Assembly (NCBI RefSeq): GCF_000721265.1
Contig: NZ_JOFZ01000001.1
Coordinates: forward strand, 806,001-870,000
Reading direction: 5' to 3'
DNA: 64,000 nucleotides
Origin: Streptomyces sp. NRRL F-5126
Lineage (GTDB): Bacteria > Actinomycetota > Actinomycetes > Streptomycetales > Streptomycetaceae
In this document: positions 25,853 through 34,225 of the stretch, in pieces
Position numbering within the stretch: the first letter of the stretch is position 1
Layout: each line of letters starts with the position of its first letter
Translations under genes and position numbers: made by a program
Notes under the pieces: generated by a model
Databases searched by the model: none
Told to the model about the DNA's origin: nothing
The model's input: only the letters and a program-made list of their open reading frames with translations

Positions 25853-26503
25853 GTGAAGCAGCTACTGAGGGTGCAGAACTTCAACGTCTCGAGTGACGGA
25901 ATCGGCGCCGGGGAGGACCAGACCCTGGAGCGGCCCTTCGGCCATGTCGACCCCGAGAGGCTGTTCGCCTGGGCCGGCGCCACGGCGAGCTGGCCCATGC
26001 GCAGCGACCCCGGCGGGAGCCGTGGCCTGGACGACTACCTCACGCGGGATTACGGACGCAACATCGGCGCCGAGATCATGGGACGCAACAAGTTCGGGCC
26101 CCAGCGCGGGCCCTGGCAGGACGACGAGTGGCGCGGCTGGTGGGGCGACGAGCCCCCGTTCCACTCGCCCGTGTTCGTCATGACGCACCACGAGCGTCCG
26201 TCGCTCACCCTCTCCGACACCACGTTCCACTTCGTCGACGGCGACCCGGCCACGGTCCTCGAACAGGCGCGGGAGGCCGCGCGGGGCAAGGACGTGCGGC
26301 TCGGCGGCGGGGCCACCACCATCCGGGAGTTCCTCGACGCCGACCTCGTCGACAGCCTGCACGTGGCGGTGTCGCCGATGAAGCTCGAAACCGGGGTGCG
26401 CCTGTGGGAGTCACCCGACGAGCTGCTCGACCGGTTCCATCTGGATGTCGTGCCGAGCCCGAGCGGAGTGACGCACTACCTGTTCTGGCACCGTAATCTC
26501 TGA
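25853..26503 (+). CDS. RibD/dihydrofolate reductase-like protein
   Basis: 216 residues from a GTG with GGAGG upstream. The fold follows the DHFR/RibD C-domain: QNFNVSSDGIGAGEDQTLER at the start, NIGAEIMGRNKFGPQRG for the NADPH-binding turn, PVFVMTHHERPSLTLSDTTF, KDVRLGGGATTIREFLDADL (the GGxxT cofactor motif), DSLHVAVSPMKLETG. These proteins are standalone reductases of uncertain substrate, widespread in actinobacteria. It lies 13 bp before the MarR-GNAT gene, so they may be co-transcribed. Confidence 0.88.
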   Translation: MKQLLRVQNFNVSSDGIGAGEDQTLERPFGHVDPERLFAWAGATASWPMRSDPGGSRGLDDYLTRDYGRNIGAEIMGRNKFGPQRGPWQDDEWRGWWGDEPPFHSPVFVMTHHERPSLTLSDTTFHFVDGDPATVLEQAREAARGKDVRLGGGATTIREFLDADLVDSLHVAVSPMKLETGVRLWESPDELLDRFHLDVVPSPSGVTHYLFWHRNL

Positions 26504-26516
26504 CTAGAGTCAGGCA

Positions 26517-27428
26517 ATGGACGAGACGCAGATTCAGCAGGTGCGGCGGTTCAACCGCACCGTCACCCAGCGCGTGGGCGTGCTCCACGATCACTACCTG
26601 GGCCGCGACCGGCCTGTCGGCGAGGCGCGGCTGCTGTGGGAGATCGGCGGGCACGGGCAGGACGTGCGGCGGCTGCGTGAGCGGCTCGGGCTCGACTCCG
26701 GGTACGTCAGCCGGCTGCTGCGGTCCCTGGAGGACGACGGCCTCGTCGTCGTGGAGCCCGTGCCGGGCGACCGGCGCGTGCGGAGCGTGCGCCTCACCGA
26801 GGCGGGGCGGGCCGAGCACGCGCTGCTCGACGCCCGCAGCGACGAACTCGCCGGGTCGCTGCTCGAACCGCTCAACGCGGGGCAGCGCGCCCGGCTCGTC
26901 GCCGCCATGGCCGAGGCCGAGCGGCTGCTGACGGCCGCGACCGTCACGCTCGACGTCGTCGACCCGGCCCACCCCGACGCCGAGAGCTGCCTGCGCCACT
27001 ACTTCGAGGAGCTTGCGGAACGCTTCGAGACGGGGTTCGACCCGGCGCGCAGCCTGCTGCCCGACGCGGGCGAACTCCGGCCGCCGCGCGGCCTGTTCCT
27101 GGTGGCCAGGCTGCACGTCGAGCCGGTCGGCTGCGCCGGGCTGAAGCTCCCGGCGGGCGCCCCCGCCGAGATCAAGCGCATGTGGGTGGCGCCCCGCGCC
27201 CGCGGACTCGGGCTCGGCCGCCGCTTCCTCGCCGATCTTGAGGCGCGCGCCGCCGAGCACGGGCGCGAGGTGCTGCGGCTGGACACGAACAAGACGTTGT
27301 CCGCGGCGATCGGGCTCTACCACTCCGCGGGGTTTGAGGAAGTGCCCGCCTTCAACGACGAGCCGTACGCCCACCACTGGTTCGAGAAGCGGGTGGCGGC
27401 AGCGGGCCGCGCCTTCCCGTGCACGTAA
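26517..27428 (+). CDS. MarR-GNAT fusion protein
   Basis: 303 residues. The N-half (1-150) is a MarR-type winged helix: RPVGEARLLWEIGGHGQDVR, LRERLGLDSGYVSRLLRSLE, DDGLVVVEPVPGDRRVRSVR. The C-half (~160-300) is a GNAT domain with the acetyl-CoA loop MWVAPRARGLGLGRRFLADL and LRLDTNKTLSAAIGLYHSAG. This fused architecture recurs across bacteria; the transferase may modify a small molecule sensed by the repressor half. The ATG follows the RibD-like gene by 13 bp. Confidence 0.92.
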   Translation: MDETQIQQVRRFNRTVTQRVGVLHDHYLGRDRPVGEARLLWEIGGHGQDVRRLRERLGLDSGYVSRLLRSLEDDGLVVVEPVPGDRRVRSVRLTEAGRAEHALLDARSDELAGSLLEPLNAGQRARLVAAMAEAERLLTAATVTLDVVDPAHPDAESCLRHYFEELAERFETGFDPARSLLPDAGELRPPRGLFLVARLHVEPVGCAGLKLPAGAPAEIKRMWVAPRARGLGLGRRFLADLEARAAEHGREVLRLDTNKTLSAAIGLYHSAGFEEVPAFNDEPYAHHWFEKRVAAAGRAFPCT

Positions 27429-27481
27429 CACGGCTGGGCTGAAAGGGACTTGAGACGCCGTCCCGGCGTGGGCTAGGTTCG

Positions 27482-27500
27482 GTGGGTTAGGTTCACCTAA
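27482..27500. promoter_or_regulatory. Iron box (DmdR/IdeR type)
   Basis: GTGGGTTAGGTTCACCTAA matches the actinobacterial iron box TTAGGTTAGGCTCACCTAA at 16 of 19 positions. The 16-bp palindrome GTTAGGTTCACCTAAC lies within it, 35 bp before the siderophore-binding lipoprotein. Confidence 0.85.
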
Positions 27501-27534
27501 CTTCGTCGTACCGGCTGAGGGGGAGGCGCTGATC

Positions 27535-28545
27535 GTGGTGTTGTTGCGACGCAGTACGCGCGTCGGGGCGGGGGCCGTCGCCGTCGCGCTCGGGGCGGCG
27601 CTGGCCGCCTGCGGCGGGAGCGGGAGCCCCGGCGGGGACGGCGGCGGGGGCGGGGCCGCCGCCTCCGGGAGCGGCGCGCACACGCTGAAGACGGCGATGG
27701 GCAGCGTCACCGTGAGCGCCCATCCGCACCGCGTCGTCGTGCTCGACACGGACGCCCTGGACTCCGCCGTCACCCTCGGCGTCACGCCCGTCGGCGCCAC
27801 CAGCGTCGCCGCCGGGGCGCCGCTGTCCACGTACCTGCCGAAGTCGCGGCTCGCGGGCGTGCGGTCCGTCGGCGTCATCGGCTCCCCCGACCTGGAGGCC
27901 ATCGCGTCCCTCAAGCCCGACCTGATCCTCGGCAGCAAGGCGCGCGACGGGAAGAGCTACAAGGAGCTCTCGAAGATCGCGCCAACCGTCTTCACCAACA
28001 CCACGGGCCCCACCTGGCGCGCCAACTTCACGGTGCACGCCCGCGCACTGGGCGAGACCGCGCGCGCCGCGCGCGTCGAGCGCGACTACACGGCGCACGT
28101 GCGGCAGGTCGTGCACGCGCTGGGCGGGCCCGCCAAGGCCAAGGCCACCAAGGTCGGTTTCGTGCGGTTCGTGGAAGGCGCCGACATCCGCCTGTACCTC
28201 AACGACACGTTCGTCGGCTCGATCTTCCACGACCTGGGCCTTGGCAGGCCCGCCGACCAGGACAAGAACGGGTTCTCGCTGGACGTGAGCCCCGAGCGGA
28301 TCGACAAGGCCGACGCGGACCTCCTCTTCTACTCGACGTACGGCGACCCGAAGAAGGCCGGGGAGACCGCCGTCGTCGCGGGGCCGCTGTGGCACGGGCT
28401 CACGGCGGTGCGCGCGGGGCGCGCGTTCCGGGTGGACGACAACCTCTGGATGCTCGGCATCGGGTACACCGGCGCCGGGCGGATCCTCTCCCAGATCGAG
28501 TCCGACTGGTCCAAGGCGGCGGCCGCTCCTGCCGGGACCGGCTGA
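27535..28545 (+). CDS. Iron-siderophore ABC transporter substrate-binding lipoprotein
   Basis: 336 residues from a GTG. The start VVLLRRSTRVGAGAVAVALG then AALAACGG gives a lipoprotein signal and lipobox, then a Gly/Ser linker. The periplasmic-binding fold of the FecB/FhuD type is seen: HPHRVVVLDTDALDSAVTLG, SPDLEAIASLKPDLILGSKA, IAPTVFTNT, FVRFVEGADIRLYLNDTFVG. It captures ferric siderophores outside the cell for an ABC importer. No permease or ATPase gene is adjacent, so it must use a shared importer elsewhere. The iron box upstream indicates repression when iron is plentiful. Confidence 0.93.
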   Translation: MVLLRRSTRVGAGAVAVALGAALAACGGSGSPGGDGGGGGAAASGSGAHTLKTAMGSVTVSAHPHRVVVLDTDALDSAVTLGVTPVGATSVAAGAPLSTYLPKSRLAGVRSVGVIGSPDLEAIASLKPDLILGSKARDGKSYKELSKIAPTVFTNTTGPTWRANFTVHARALGETARAARVERDYTAHVRQVVHALGGPAKAKATKVGFVRFVEGADIRLYLNDTFVGSIFHDLGLGRPADQDKNGFSLDVSPERIDKADADLLFYSTYGDPKKAGETAVVAGPLWHGLTAVRAGRAFRVDDNLWMLGIGYTGAGRILSQIESDWSKAAAAPAGTG

Positions 28546-28826
28546 CGCGCATGTCCCCGGCCTGCGGGCCGAGCGCGCCCCGGGACCCCGCCCCGGACGC
28601 CGGTGGCGGGCCGGGGGCCGCCCGCGGCCCGTACCGAGCCGGGCGCCGCCCGCTCGCCCGGTGCAACGCGGAACTGACACCCCGACCTGCGGTAGCGGGC
28701 TGACGCCACCGTGCCCCGCCACCCGCGCGGGGCCGGGCCCCGCCCCCTGGCGGGGGCTGAGGCAACCGCGCTTCGGGCGGGCGATGCCGGGCCGGGAAAC
28801 GGCCATTGGTGGCGGGCCCGGCCCGT
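28546..28826. other. GC-rich convergent intergenic gap with weak hairpin
   Basis: No gene is seen. GGGCCGC-CC-GCGGCCC at 28615-28630 is the only clear hairpin and may be a weak terminator for either side. Confidence 0.35.
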
Positions 28827-29393
28827 TCAGGCGCGCAGGGCGCGGCCCCAGATCTCGGTGGCCCGGCCCGTGCCGACGGACGGCACCTGCGTGTCGTCCG
28901 CGCCGGCTGTGCCAAGGCGCACCCAGCCCCACGAGCGCAGCGCCGCGAGCGCGCCCGCGTTGGCCGGGTCGACGCGCGTGACGGCGAGCGCCGCGTCCGT
29001 GCGGGTGAGCAGCGCGTCCAGCAGCCGGCCCGCCACGCCCGTACGCCTGAACGGGGGACGTACGGTCAACTCGGCGAGCGCGAACACCTGGCCGGAGACC
29101 GTCAGTTCCTCCACGTCCCATGGCTCGTCCGAGCCGAGCCCGCGCCACCAACCGCCCGACCTGTCGATCAGGTACCCGTACGCGTGGCCCGCGGTCCTGC
29201 CCGCCGCGCCGGCCACCACCATGTCGAAACCGTCCCTGGTGAAGGCGCGGTTGAACGCCTTCAGGAACGCCTGCCGGTCGTCGTACTCCGCGCCGTGCGC
29301 CCGCCGGTACGTCTCGATGAACTCGTCTGCGAGCTCTTCCTGCTGCTGCTCGGCCTGCCACCTGCTCAGATGGCGCAAGAAGACTTCTGCCAC
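28827..29393 (-). CDS. GNAT family N-acetyltransferase
   Basis: 188 residues from a GTG at 29393 preceded by GGGAGGA (the frame is open further to 29552, without a better start). VFALAELTVRPPFRRTGVAGRL carries the acetyl-CoA-binding R-x-x-G-x-G/A loop, and TRVDPANAGALAALRSWGW is the usual C-terminal alpha4/beta6 part. The N-terminal helix is Gln/Glu-rich. The acceptor is unknown. It is a single gene convergent with the iron-binding lipoprotein. Confidence 0.85.
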   Translation of the reverse strand: MAEVFLRHLSRWQAEQQQEELADEFIETYRRAHGAEYDDRQAFLKAFNRAFTRDGFDMVVAGAAGRTAGHAYGYLIDRSGGWWRGLGSDEPWDVEELTVSGQVFALAELTVRPPFRRTGVAGRLLDALLTRTDAALAVTRVDPANAGALAALRSWGWVRLGTAGADDTQVPSVGTGRATEIWGRALRA

Positions 29394-29652
29394 GTGAGGT
29401 TGTCCTCCCACCTGGGCCCGTGCGGACCGTGAACGTCTGCGTCCATCGTCGCAGGACGGACGGCGGCCGGGAAACCGCAGCGGGGATCTTTCACAGCGCG
29501 ATGGGGGTTCTTCGTATTGACATACAGTGACGTTCGGCATGCTTGCCGTCACCCGCCGTGCACGGGGCGGCTATTGTGTGCGGGACGGCGCGGGACTGCT
29601 TCACGAGACCGCTTCGGGTGTCGCAGGACAGCTGAGGGACACTTGACCCACC

Positions 29653-29715
29653 GGGTGCCGCGCCGGCACCCGCAACAACAGGAGCCGCCGAAAGGCCCGT
29701 ACACCTCGTACGGGC
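29653..29715 (+). promoter_or_regulatory. Two hairpins in the leader of the L,D-transpeptidase gene
   Basis: GGGTGCCG-CGC-CGGCACCC (29653-29671) and GCCCGTAC-ACCTC-GTACGGGC (29695-29715) are perfect 8-bp stems in the 30-95 nt before the ATG at 29746. They could act in transcription or translation control; no known riboswitch was recognised. Confidence 0.45.
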
Positions 29716-29745
29716 GGGCGGCCTCGTACCGCGAAGGGCTCGTCC

Positions 29746-30636
29746 ATGTCTCTGCCGTCCGTCCGCCCCCGCCTCCGCCGCGCGCTGCGCGGCGGGCAAC
29801 GGCCGGCGGCCGCACTGCTGGTCGGGGGACTGCTGCTGGCCGGCTGCGGCACCGCAGGCCCGGCATCCGTCCACCACGACGCGGCGGGCGACAAGTCGGC
29901 GGGCAGTCCCGAGTCCGACGCGGACGGCGGACGCGGCGGGCACGGCGGCCAGGGCGCGCAGTCCTCCGACGACGGCAAGGGGAACGCGAACCGCTCGGAG
30001 ACGCGCTCCGCGCTGACCGCCCGCATCCCCGACCAGTCCGCGCCCACGCTCCCCGGCGTCGGCCCCCTGATGACCGGCGAGATCTCCCCGTCGACCCGCC
30101 AGGCCGTCCTCGTGACGGGCGCGGACAGCGACACCAACACCGCCACCTTCCGCCTCTACGAGCGCGACAGCGCGGGCTCCCCTTGGCGGCCCGTCACCGA
30201 CGTGTGGCGCGCGCACAACGCCCTGCACGGCTGGACGCGGCACCACATGATGGACGACCGCCGCTCGCCCGTGGGCGTCTTCTCGCTCACGGACGCCGGC
30301 GGCAAGCTCACCGACCCCGGCACGCGGATGCCGTACGACCACAGCTTCCACTTCACGGCCTACGGGTACGGGTTCCACGGGGAGCCGCTCTCGGGCGCGT
30401 TCGACTACGTCGTGGCCATCAACTACAACCGCGACCCGGGCACGAGCCCGCTCGACAAGGACAAGCCGATGGGCGACGCGCGCGGCGGGGGCATCTGGAT
30501 CCACGTCGACCACGGCGGGCCCACGCAGGGCTGCGTCTCCATCTCCAAGGACCACATCAGGAAGCTGCTGCGCCTGCTCGACCCGGCGAGCCACCCGGTC
30601 GTGGTGATGGGCGACGCGGCGTCACTCGCGCGCTGA
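29746..30636 (+). CDS. L,D-transpeptidase (YkuD) lipoprotein
   Basis: 296 residues. RRALRGGQRPAAALLVGGLL then LAGCG is a signal with lipobox (Cys ~35). A disordered Asp/Gly/Ser linker follows. The catalytic segment GGIWIHVDHGGPTQGCVSIS contains the His and the Cys nucleophile of the YkuD fold, although it is a variant of the usual HG...SxGC motif. Such proteins form 3-3 cross-links or attach proteins to peptidoglycan outside the membrane. It is probably single, with two small hairpins before the start. Confidence 0.88.
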   Translation: MSLPSVRPRLRRALRGGQRPAAALLVGGLLLAGCGTAGPASVHHDAAGDKSAGSPESDADGGRGGHGGQGAQSSDDGKGNANRSETRSALTARIPDQSAPTLPGVGPLMTGEISPSTRQAVLVTGADSDTNTATFRLYERDSAGSPWRPVTDVWRAHNALHGWTRHHMMDDRRSPVGVFSLTDAGGKLTDPGTRMPYDHSFHFTAYGYGFHGEPLSGAFDYVVAINYNRDPGTSPLDKDKPMGDARGGGIWIHVDHGGPTQGCVSISKDHIRKLLRLLDPASHPVVVMGDAASLAR

Positions 30637-30661
30637 CGCCTCGGGTTGCGATGGTGGGGGC

Positions 30662-31459
30662 ATGCGCGGACGCGAGGCACGTGACGGCGGACCGCCCGGG
30701 CCCGTCGGCACCGAGCCCGTCGTCCCCGAGCCGCCCGGCGGCCATCTGCGGCGCCCGCTGCTGACGCAGCAGTGGCGTGACCTGGCCATGCTGCACTGGG
30801 CCGTCGATCCCGAGGCGGTGGCGCCGCTGCTCCCCGCGGGGACGGTGCCGGACGTCTTCGACGGCGCGGCCTACGTGGGGCTGATCGCGTTCCGGATGCA
30901 CCGGGTGGGGTTCTTCCGGCTGCCCGGCGTGCCCTACCTCGGCACGTTCCCTGAGACGAACGTGCGGCTGTACTCCGTTGACGGGCGCGGCCGGCGCGCC
31001 GTCGTGTTCCGGTCGCTCGACGCGTCACGCCTCGTCCCGGTGCTGGTGGCGCGCGCGTCGCTGCGATTGCCGTACATGTGGGCGCGGATGCGGATCAGGC
31101 AGGACGAGCCCGGCGTGTTCACGTACACCAGCGGGCGGCGGTGGCCGGGTCCCGTGGGCGCCGCCACCCGGATCGGCGTCCGGGTCGGCGAGGCCATCGC
31201 GGAGCCGACCCCGCTCGAACACTTCCTGACCGCGCGCTGGGCGCTGCACACGACCGTGCTCGGCCGCCTCATGCACCTGCCGAACACGCATGCGCGCTGG
31301 CCGCTGCACCGCGCGGAACTCCTCGACTGCCGCGAGACGGTGATCACCGCGGCCGGGCTCCCGGCGCCGGTGGGCCCCCCGGCGAGCGTGCTGTACTCGC
31401 CCGGGGTCGCGGTCCGCTTCGGCCACCCGGACCTGCGGGCGGGCGGCGGACGGCGCTGA
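30662..31459 (+). CDS. YqjF/DUF2071 family protein
   Basis: 265 residues. RPLLTQQWRDLAMLHWAVDP and VAPLLPAGTVPDVFDGAAYV, GLIAFRMHRVGFFRLPGVPY, FPETNVRLYSVDGRGRRAVV are the conserved YqjF (DUF2071) blocks, which form a beta-barrel protein of unknown function. GGTGGGGG precedes the ATG. It follows the transpeptidase by 25 bp and may share its transcript. Confidence 0.88.
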   Translation: MRGREARDGGPPGPVGTEPVVPEPPGGHLRRPLLTQQWRDLAMLHWAVDPEAVAPLLPAGTVPDVFDGAAYVGLIAFRMHRVGFFRLPGVPYLGTFPETNVRLYSVDGRGRRAVVFRSLDASRLVPVLVARASLRLPYMWARMRIRQDEPGVFTYTSGRRWPGPVGAATRIGVRVGEAIAEPTPLEHFLTARWALHTTVLGRLMHLPNTHARWPLHRAELLDCRETVITAAGLPAPVGPPASVLYSPGVAVRFGHPDLRAGGGRR

Positions 31460-31514
31460 GGGGGCCGTCCGCATCGCGGACATGGGCGGGCCCTGCCGTG
31501 GGGTGTCCCCTTCC

Positions 31515-32051
31515 CTACCGGTGCGTGCGGAGTCCGTCGAGGATGAGTGCGAGCATGCGGGGCGACCGGTCTTCGGGTCCGGACGCGGCGCGCCAGAGTG
31601 CACCGGTGAGCTGGAGGAAGTCGCCGGGGTCGGCGTCCGCGCGGATGGTTCCGTCCTTCTTGCCCGCGTCGAGGAGCTGCGTGATCGCGGCGATGACCGG
31701 CCCGTAGGTCTGTTCGGTGATCGCCTGGTGCGCGCCGGGGCTGAGCGCGTCGCCGAGGCCGTGCTTCCTGCGCATCGCCTCGACGAGGTCGGTCGTCCAG
31801 TGGCGGAGCGCTTCCAGCGGCGGCTTCCCGGACAGCAGCCCGGGCACGGTGCCGGTAATGCGCGCGACCTCGTCCTGGTAGACGGCGAGAGCGAGTGCTT
31901 CGCGGGTGGGGAAGTTGCGGTACAGGGTGCCCGGGCCCACACCGGCGCGCTGGGCGATCTGGTTCATCGATGTGCTGCCGTCTGCCGCGAGTGCCTCGCG
32001 GGCGGCGGCGAGGATGCGCGCCCTGTTCTCGCGGGCGTCCGATCGGACCAC
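31515..32051 (-). CDS. TetR/AcrR family transcriptional regulator
   Basis: 178 residues. RENRARILAAAREALAADGS and MNQIAQRAGVGPGTLYRNFP give the HTH. It is divergent from an aldo/keto reductase, with a double palindromic site in the 90-bp gap that almost certainly is its operator. The ligand pocket has no recognisable signature; normal length. Confidence 0.92.
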   Translation of the reverse strand: MVRSDARENRARILAAAREALAADGSTSMNQIAQRAGVGPGTLYRNFPTREALALAVYQDEVARITGTVPGLLSGKPPLEALRHWTTDLVEAMRRKHGLGDALSPGAHQAITEQTYGPVIAAITQLLDAGKKDGTIRADADPGDFLQLTGALWRAASGPEDRSPRMLALILDGLRTHR

Positions 32052-32080
32052 TGGACCTCACCTTGCCGAGTGCCACCTTG

Positions 32081-32128
32081 CTATGTGGAGACCTCTCCAC
32101 TACGTTATTCGGAGAGCTCTCCACATAG
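32081..32128. promoter_or_regulatory. Double operator for the TetR/aldo-keto reductase pair
   Basis: Two GGAGA-centred palindromes, GTGGAGACCTCTCCAC (32085-32100, near perfect) and GGAGAGCTCTCC (32111-32122, perfect), are enclosed by 11-bp arms CTATGTGGAGA and TCTCCACATAG (32081-32091, 32118-32128). The centres are 24 bp apart, so two TetR dimers could bind the divergent promoters. Confidence 0.8.
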
Positions 32129-32141
32129 CTTAAGGAGCACC

Positions 32142-33191
32142 ATGCGATACATCAAGCTCGGCACGACCGGCCTGGACGTGTCCCCGATCGCGATCGGCGC
32201 GATGACCTACGGCGAACCCGACCGCGGCCATCCCGTCTGGTCGAAGTCCGAGGACGAGGCGCGCCCGCTCATCGAGCACGCGCTGGCGGCAGGCATCAAC
32301 TTCTTCGACACCGCGAACATGTACTCCAACGGGTCCAGCGAGGAGATTCTCGGCCGTGCGCTCAAGGACTTCGCGGACCGCGACGACATGGTGATCGCGA
32401 CCAAGCTCAGGCATCCGATGCGGCCAGGACCCAACGGCCGCGGCCTGTCACGCAAGGCGATCATGACGGAGGTCGACCACTCCCTGCGCCGCCTCGGCAC
32501 GGACTACATCGACCTCTACCAGATCCACCGCAACGACCACGCGACTCCGTGGGAGGAGACCCTGGAAGCGCTCAACGACCTCGTGAAGACCGGCAAGGTC
32601 CGCTACCTCGGTGCCTCGTCCATGCACGCGTGGGAGTTCGCGAAGGCGCTGCACCTGCAGAAGCAGAACGGGTGGGCGCGGTTCGTGTCGATGCAGGACC
32701 ACTACAACCTCCTCGCGCGGGAGGAAGAGCGAGAGATGCTCCCTCTGTGCCGGGACGAGGGCGTCGGCACGATCGTCTGGTCACCGCTGGCCCGGGGCCG
32801 CCTGGCCCGCGCGTGGGACGACGCTCGCTCGTCGGTGCGCTCCGAGACGGACGGGGCGTACGCGGACCTGCTCTACTCGCCCGCGCAGGAGGCGTCCAAC
32901 CACGCGATCATCGACGCGGTCGGGCAGGTGGCGGCCGCTCACGGCGTCAGCCGCGCACAGATCGCGCTCGCCTGGCTGCGCCGCCGGCCCGTCGTCACCG
33001 CACCGCTGGTCGGCGCCGGCTCCATCCGGCAGATCGACGAGGCCGTGGCCTCCCTCGACGTCACGCTCACCGAGGACGAGGTGCGCGGCTTGGAGGCCCC
33101 GTACACGCCGCGGCACGACTGGCAGGGTGTGTCGGACGAAGCCGAAATGGAGGCCATCCGCAGGCGTGTGCCACAAATGGCGCTCTCCTGA
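32142..33191 (+). CDS. Aldo/keto reductase
   Basis: 349 residues from the ATG at 32142 (AAGGAG upstream). The catalytic tetrad is visible: Asp and Tyr in NFFDTANMYSNGSSE, Lys in MVIATKLRHP, His in DLYQIHRNDHA. The NADPH site appears in IVWSPLARGRLA and the C-terminal LVGAGSIRQIDEAV. It belongs to the 12-class/YajO-like family that reduces aldehydes and ketones. Controlled by the divergent TetR. Substrate unknown. Confidence 0.93.
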   Translation: MRYIKLGTTGLDVSPIAIGAMTYGEPDRGHPVWSKSEDEARPLIEHALAAGINFFDTANMYSNGSSEEILGRALKDFADRDDMVIATKLRHPMRPGPNGRGLSRKAIMTEVDHSLRRLGTDYIDLYQIHRNDHATPWEETLEALNDLVKTGKVRYLGASSMHAWEFAKALHLQKQNGWARFVSMQDHYNLLAREEEREMLPLCRDEGVGTIVWSPLARGRLARAWDDARSSVRSETDGAYADLLYSPAQEASNHAIIDAVGQVAAAHGVSRAQIALAWLRRRPVVTAPLVGAGSIRQIDEAVASLDVTLTEDEVRGLEAPYTPRHDWQGVSDEAEMEAIRRRVPQMALS

Positions 33192-33195
33192 ACCA

Positions 33196-33225
33196 CGTCG
33201 CCGCCCCGTCGCGCACACGGCGACG
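33196..33225. terminator. Hairpin between convergent AKR and SDR genes
   Basis: CGTCGCCG and CGGCGACG (8 bp, 14-nt loop) lie just after the reductase stop codon and before the SDR stop at 33258. Confidence 0.45.
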
Positions 33226-33257
33226 GAGCGGAGACGGTTCGGCCGGATGAGAGACGC

Positions 33258-34187
33258 TCAAGCGGCGGCGGACAGCATCCGCTCCGACACCTCCCACAGG
33301 CGTGCGGCGCCGCACGGGTCGAGCGCGTAGCGGGCGACCTCGGTCATGCTTCCCGTGCGGCGGTCGACGGTGACCGCCTCCTGGCAGTCGGCGAAGTAGC
33401 GTCCGCTGACGCCCTCGACCACAGGGGATGCGGCCAGCAGGACGGAGGTGGCTGCTCCCTGCTCCACGGTCTTGATCAGTTCCGCCGGCACCCGGCCGCT
33501 GCCCTTGCCGGCGGTGTGCCGTTGGAGATTGGTGTAAATCGCCCCCGGCATCAGGGCATTCGCCGTGATGCCGTCGCCCGCCCAGCGCCGGGCCGCTTCG
33601 ACCGCGAAGAGGACATTGGCCGTCTTGGACTGGCCGTAGGCCAGCCAGGGGTCGTAGGGGCGGAAAGCGAAGTGGATGTCGTCGAACACCACCGGCGACA
33701 GCTGGTGCCCCGAGGAGCTGACGACGACGATCCGGCCGTCCCCCACGTCCGCGAGGGCCGGCCGCAGCCCGGTGGCCAGGGCGAAGTGCCCGAGGTGGTT
33801 GACGGCGAACTGCGTCTCCCAGCCCTGAGTGGTGCGGCTTTCGGGGCAGGCCATGACACCGGCGTTGTTGACCAGGATGTGCAGCGGGCCACGCCAGGCG
33901 CCGGTGAACGCGGCCACGGAGACGGGGTCGGCCAGATCGAGGTGGGCAACGCACACGTCGGCATCCGGCTCTTCCGCGACGATGTCCTTCGCCACCCGCT
34001 CTCCGGCACCGGTGTCCCGCACCGCGAGGGTGACGGCAGCGCCCGCCACCGCCAGGGCGCGTGCGGTCTCGGCGCCGAGTCCGGACGACGCCCCGGTGAC
34101 GACCGCCCGTCGCCTCGTCAGGTCGACGCCTGCGACGATGTCGGCGGCGGTGCTGGAGAAGCCGAACGGTGTGTTCGGTGTGCGCAT
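33258..34187 (-). CDS. Short-chain dehydrogenase/reductase
   Basis: 309 residues from the ATG at 34187 (GGGAG upstream). TGASSGLGAETARAL is the TGxxxGxG cofactor loop, NNAGVMACPES the NNAG motif, VVVSSSGHQLSP the active-site Ser, and YGQSKTANVLF the Tyr-Lys pair (YxxxK). This WWOX/retinol-dehydrogenase-like SDR reduces carbonyls. It is the second gene after another SDR (gap 38 bp), both divergent from a LysR regulator that probably controls them. Confidence 0.92.
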   Translation of the reverse strand: MRTPNTPFGFSSTAADIVAGVDLTRRRAVVTGASSGLGAETARALAVAGAAVTLAVRDTGAGERVAKDIVAEEPDADVCVAHLDLADPVSVAAFTGAWRGPLHILVNNAGVMACPESRTTQGWETQFAVNHLGHFALATGLRPALADVGDGRIVVVSSSGHQLSPVVFDDIHFAFRPYDPWLAYGQSKTANVLFAVEAARRWAGDGITANALMPGAIYTNLQRHTAGKGSGRVPAELIKTVEQGAATSVLLAASPVVEGVSGRYFADCQEAVTVDRRTGSMTEVARYALDPCGAARLWEVSERMLSAAA

Positions 34188-34225
34188 GGGGAGACTCCCG
34201 GCATGAGACGGGTCAGGGGTGGGAT

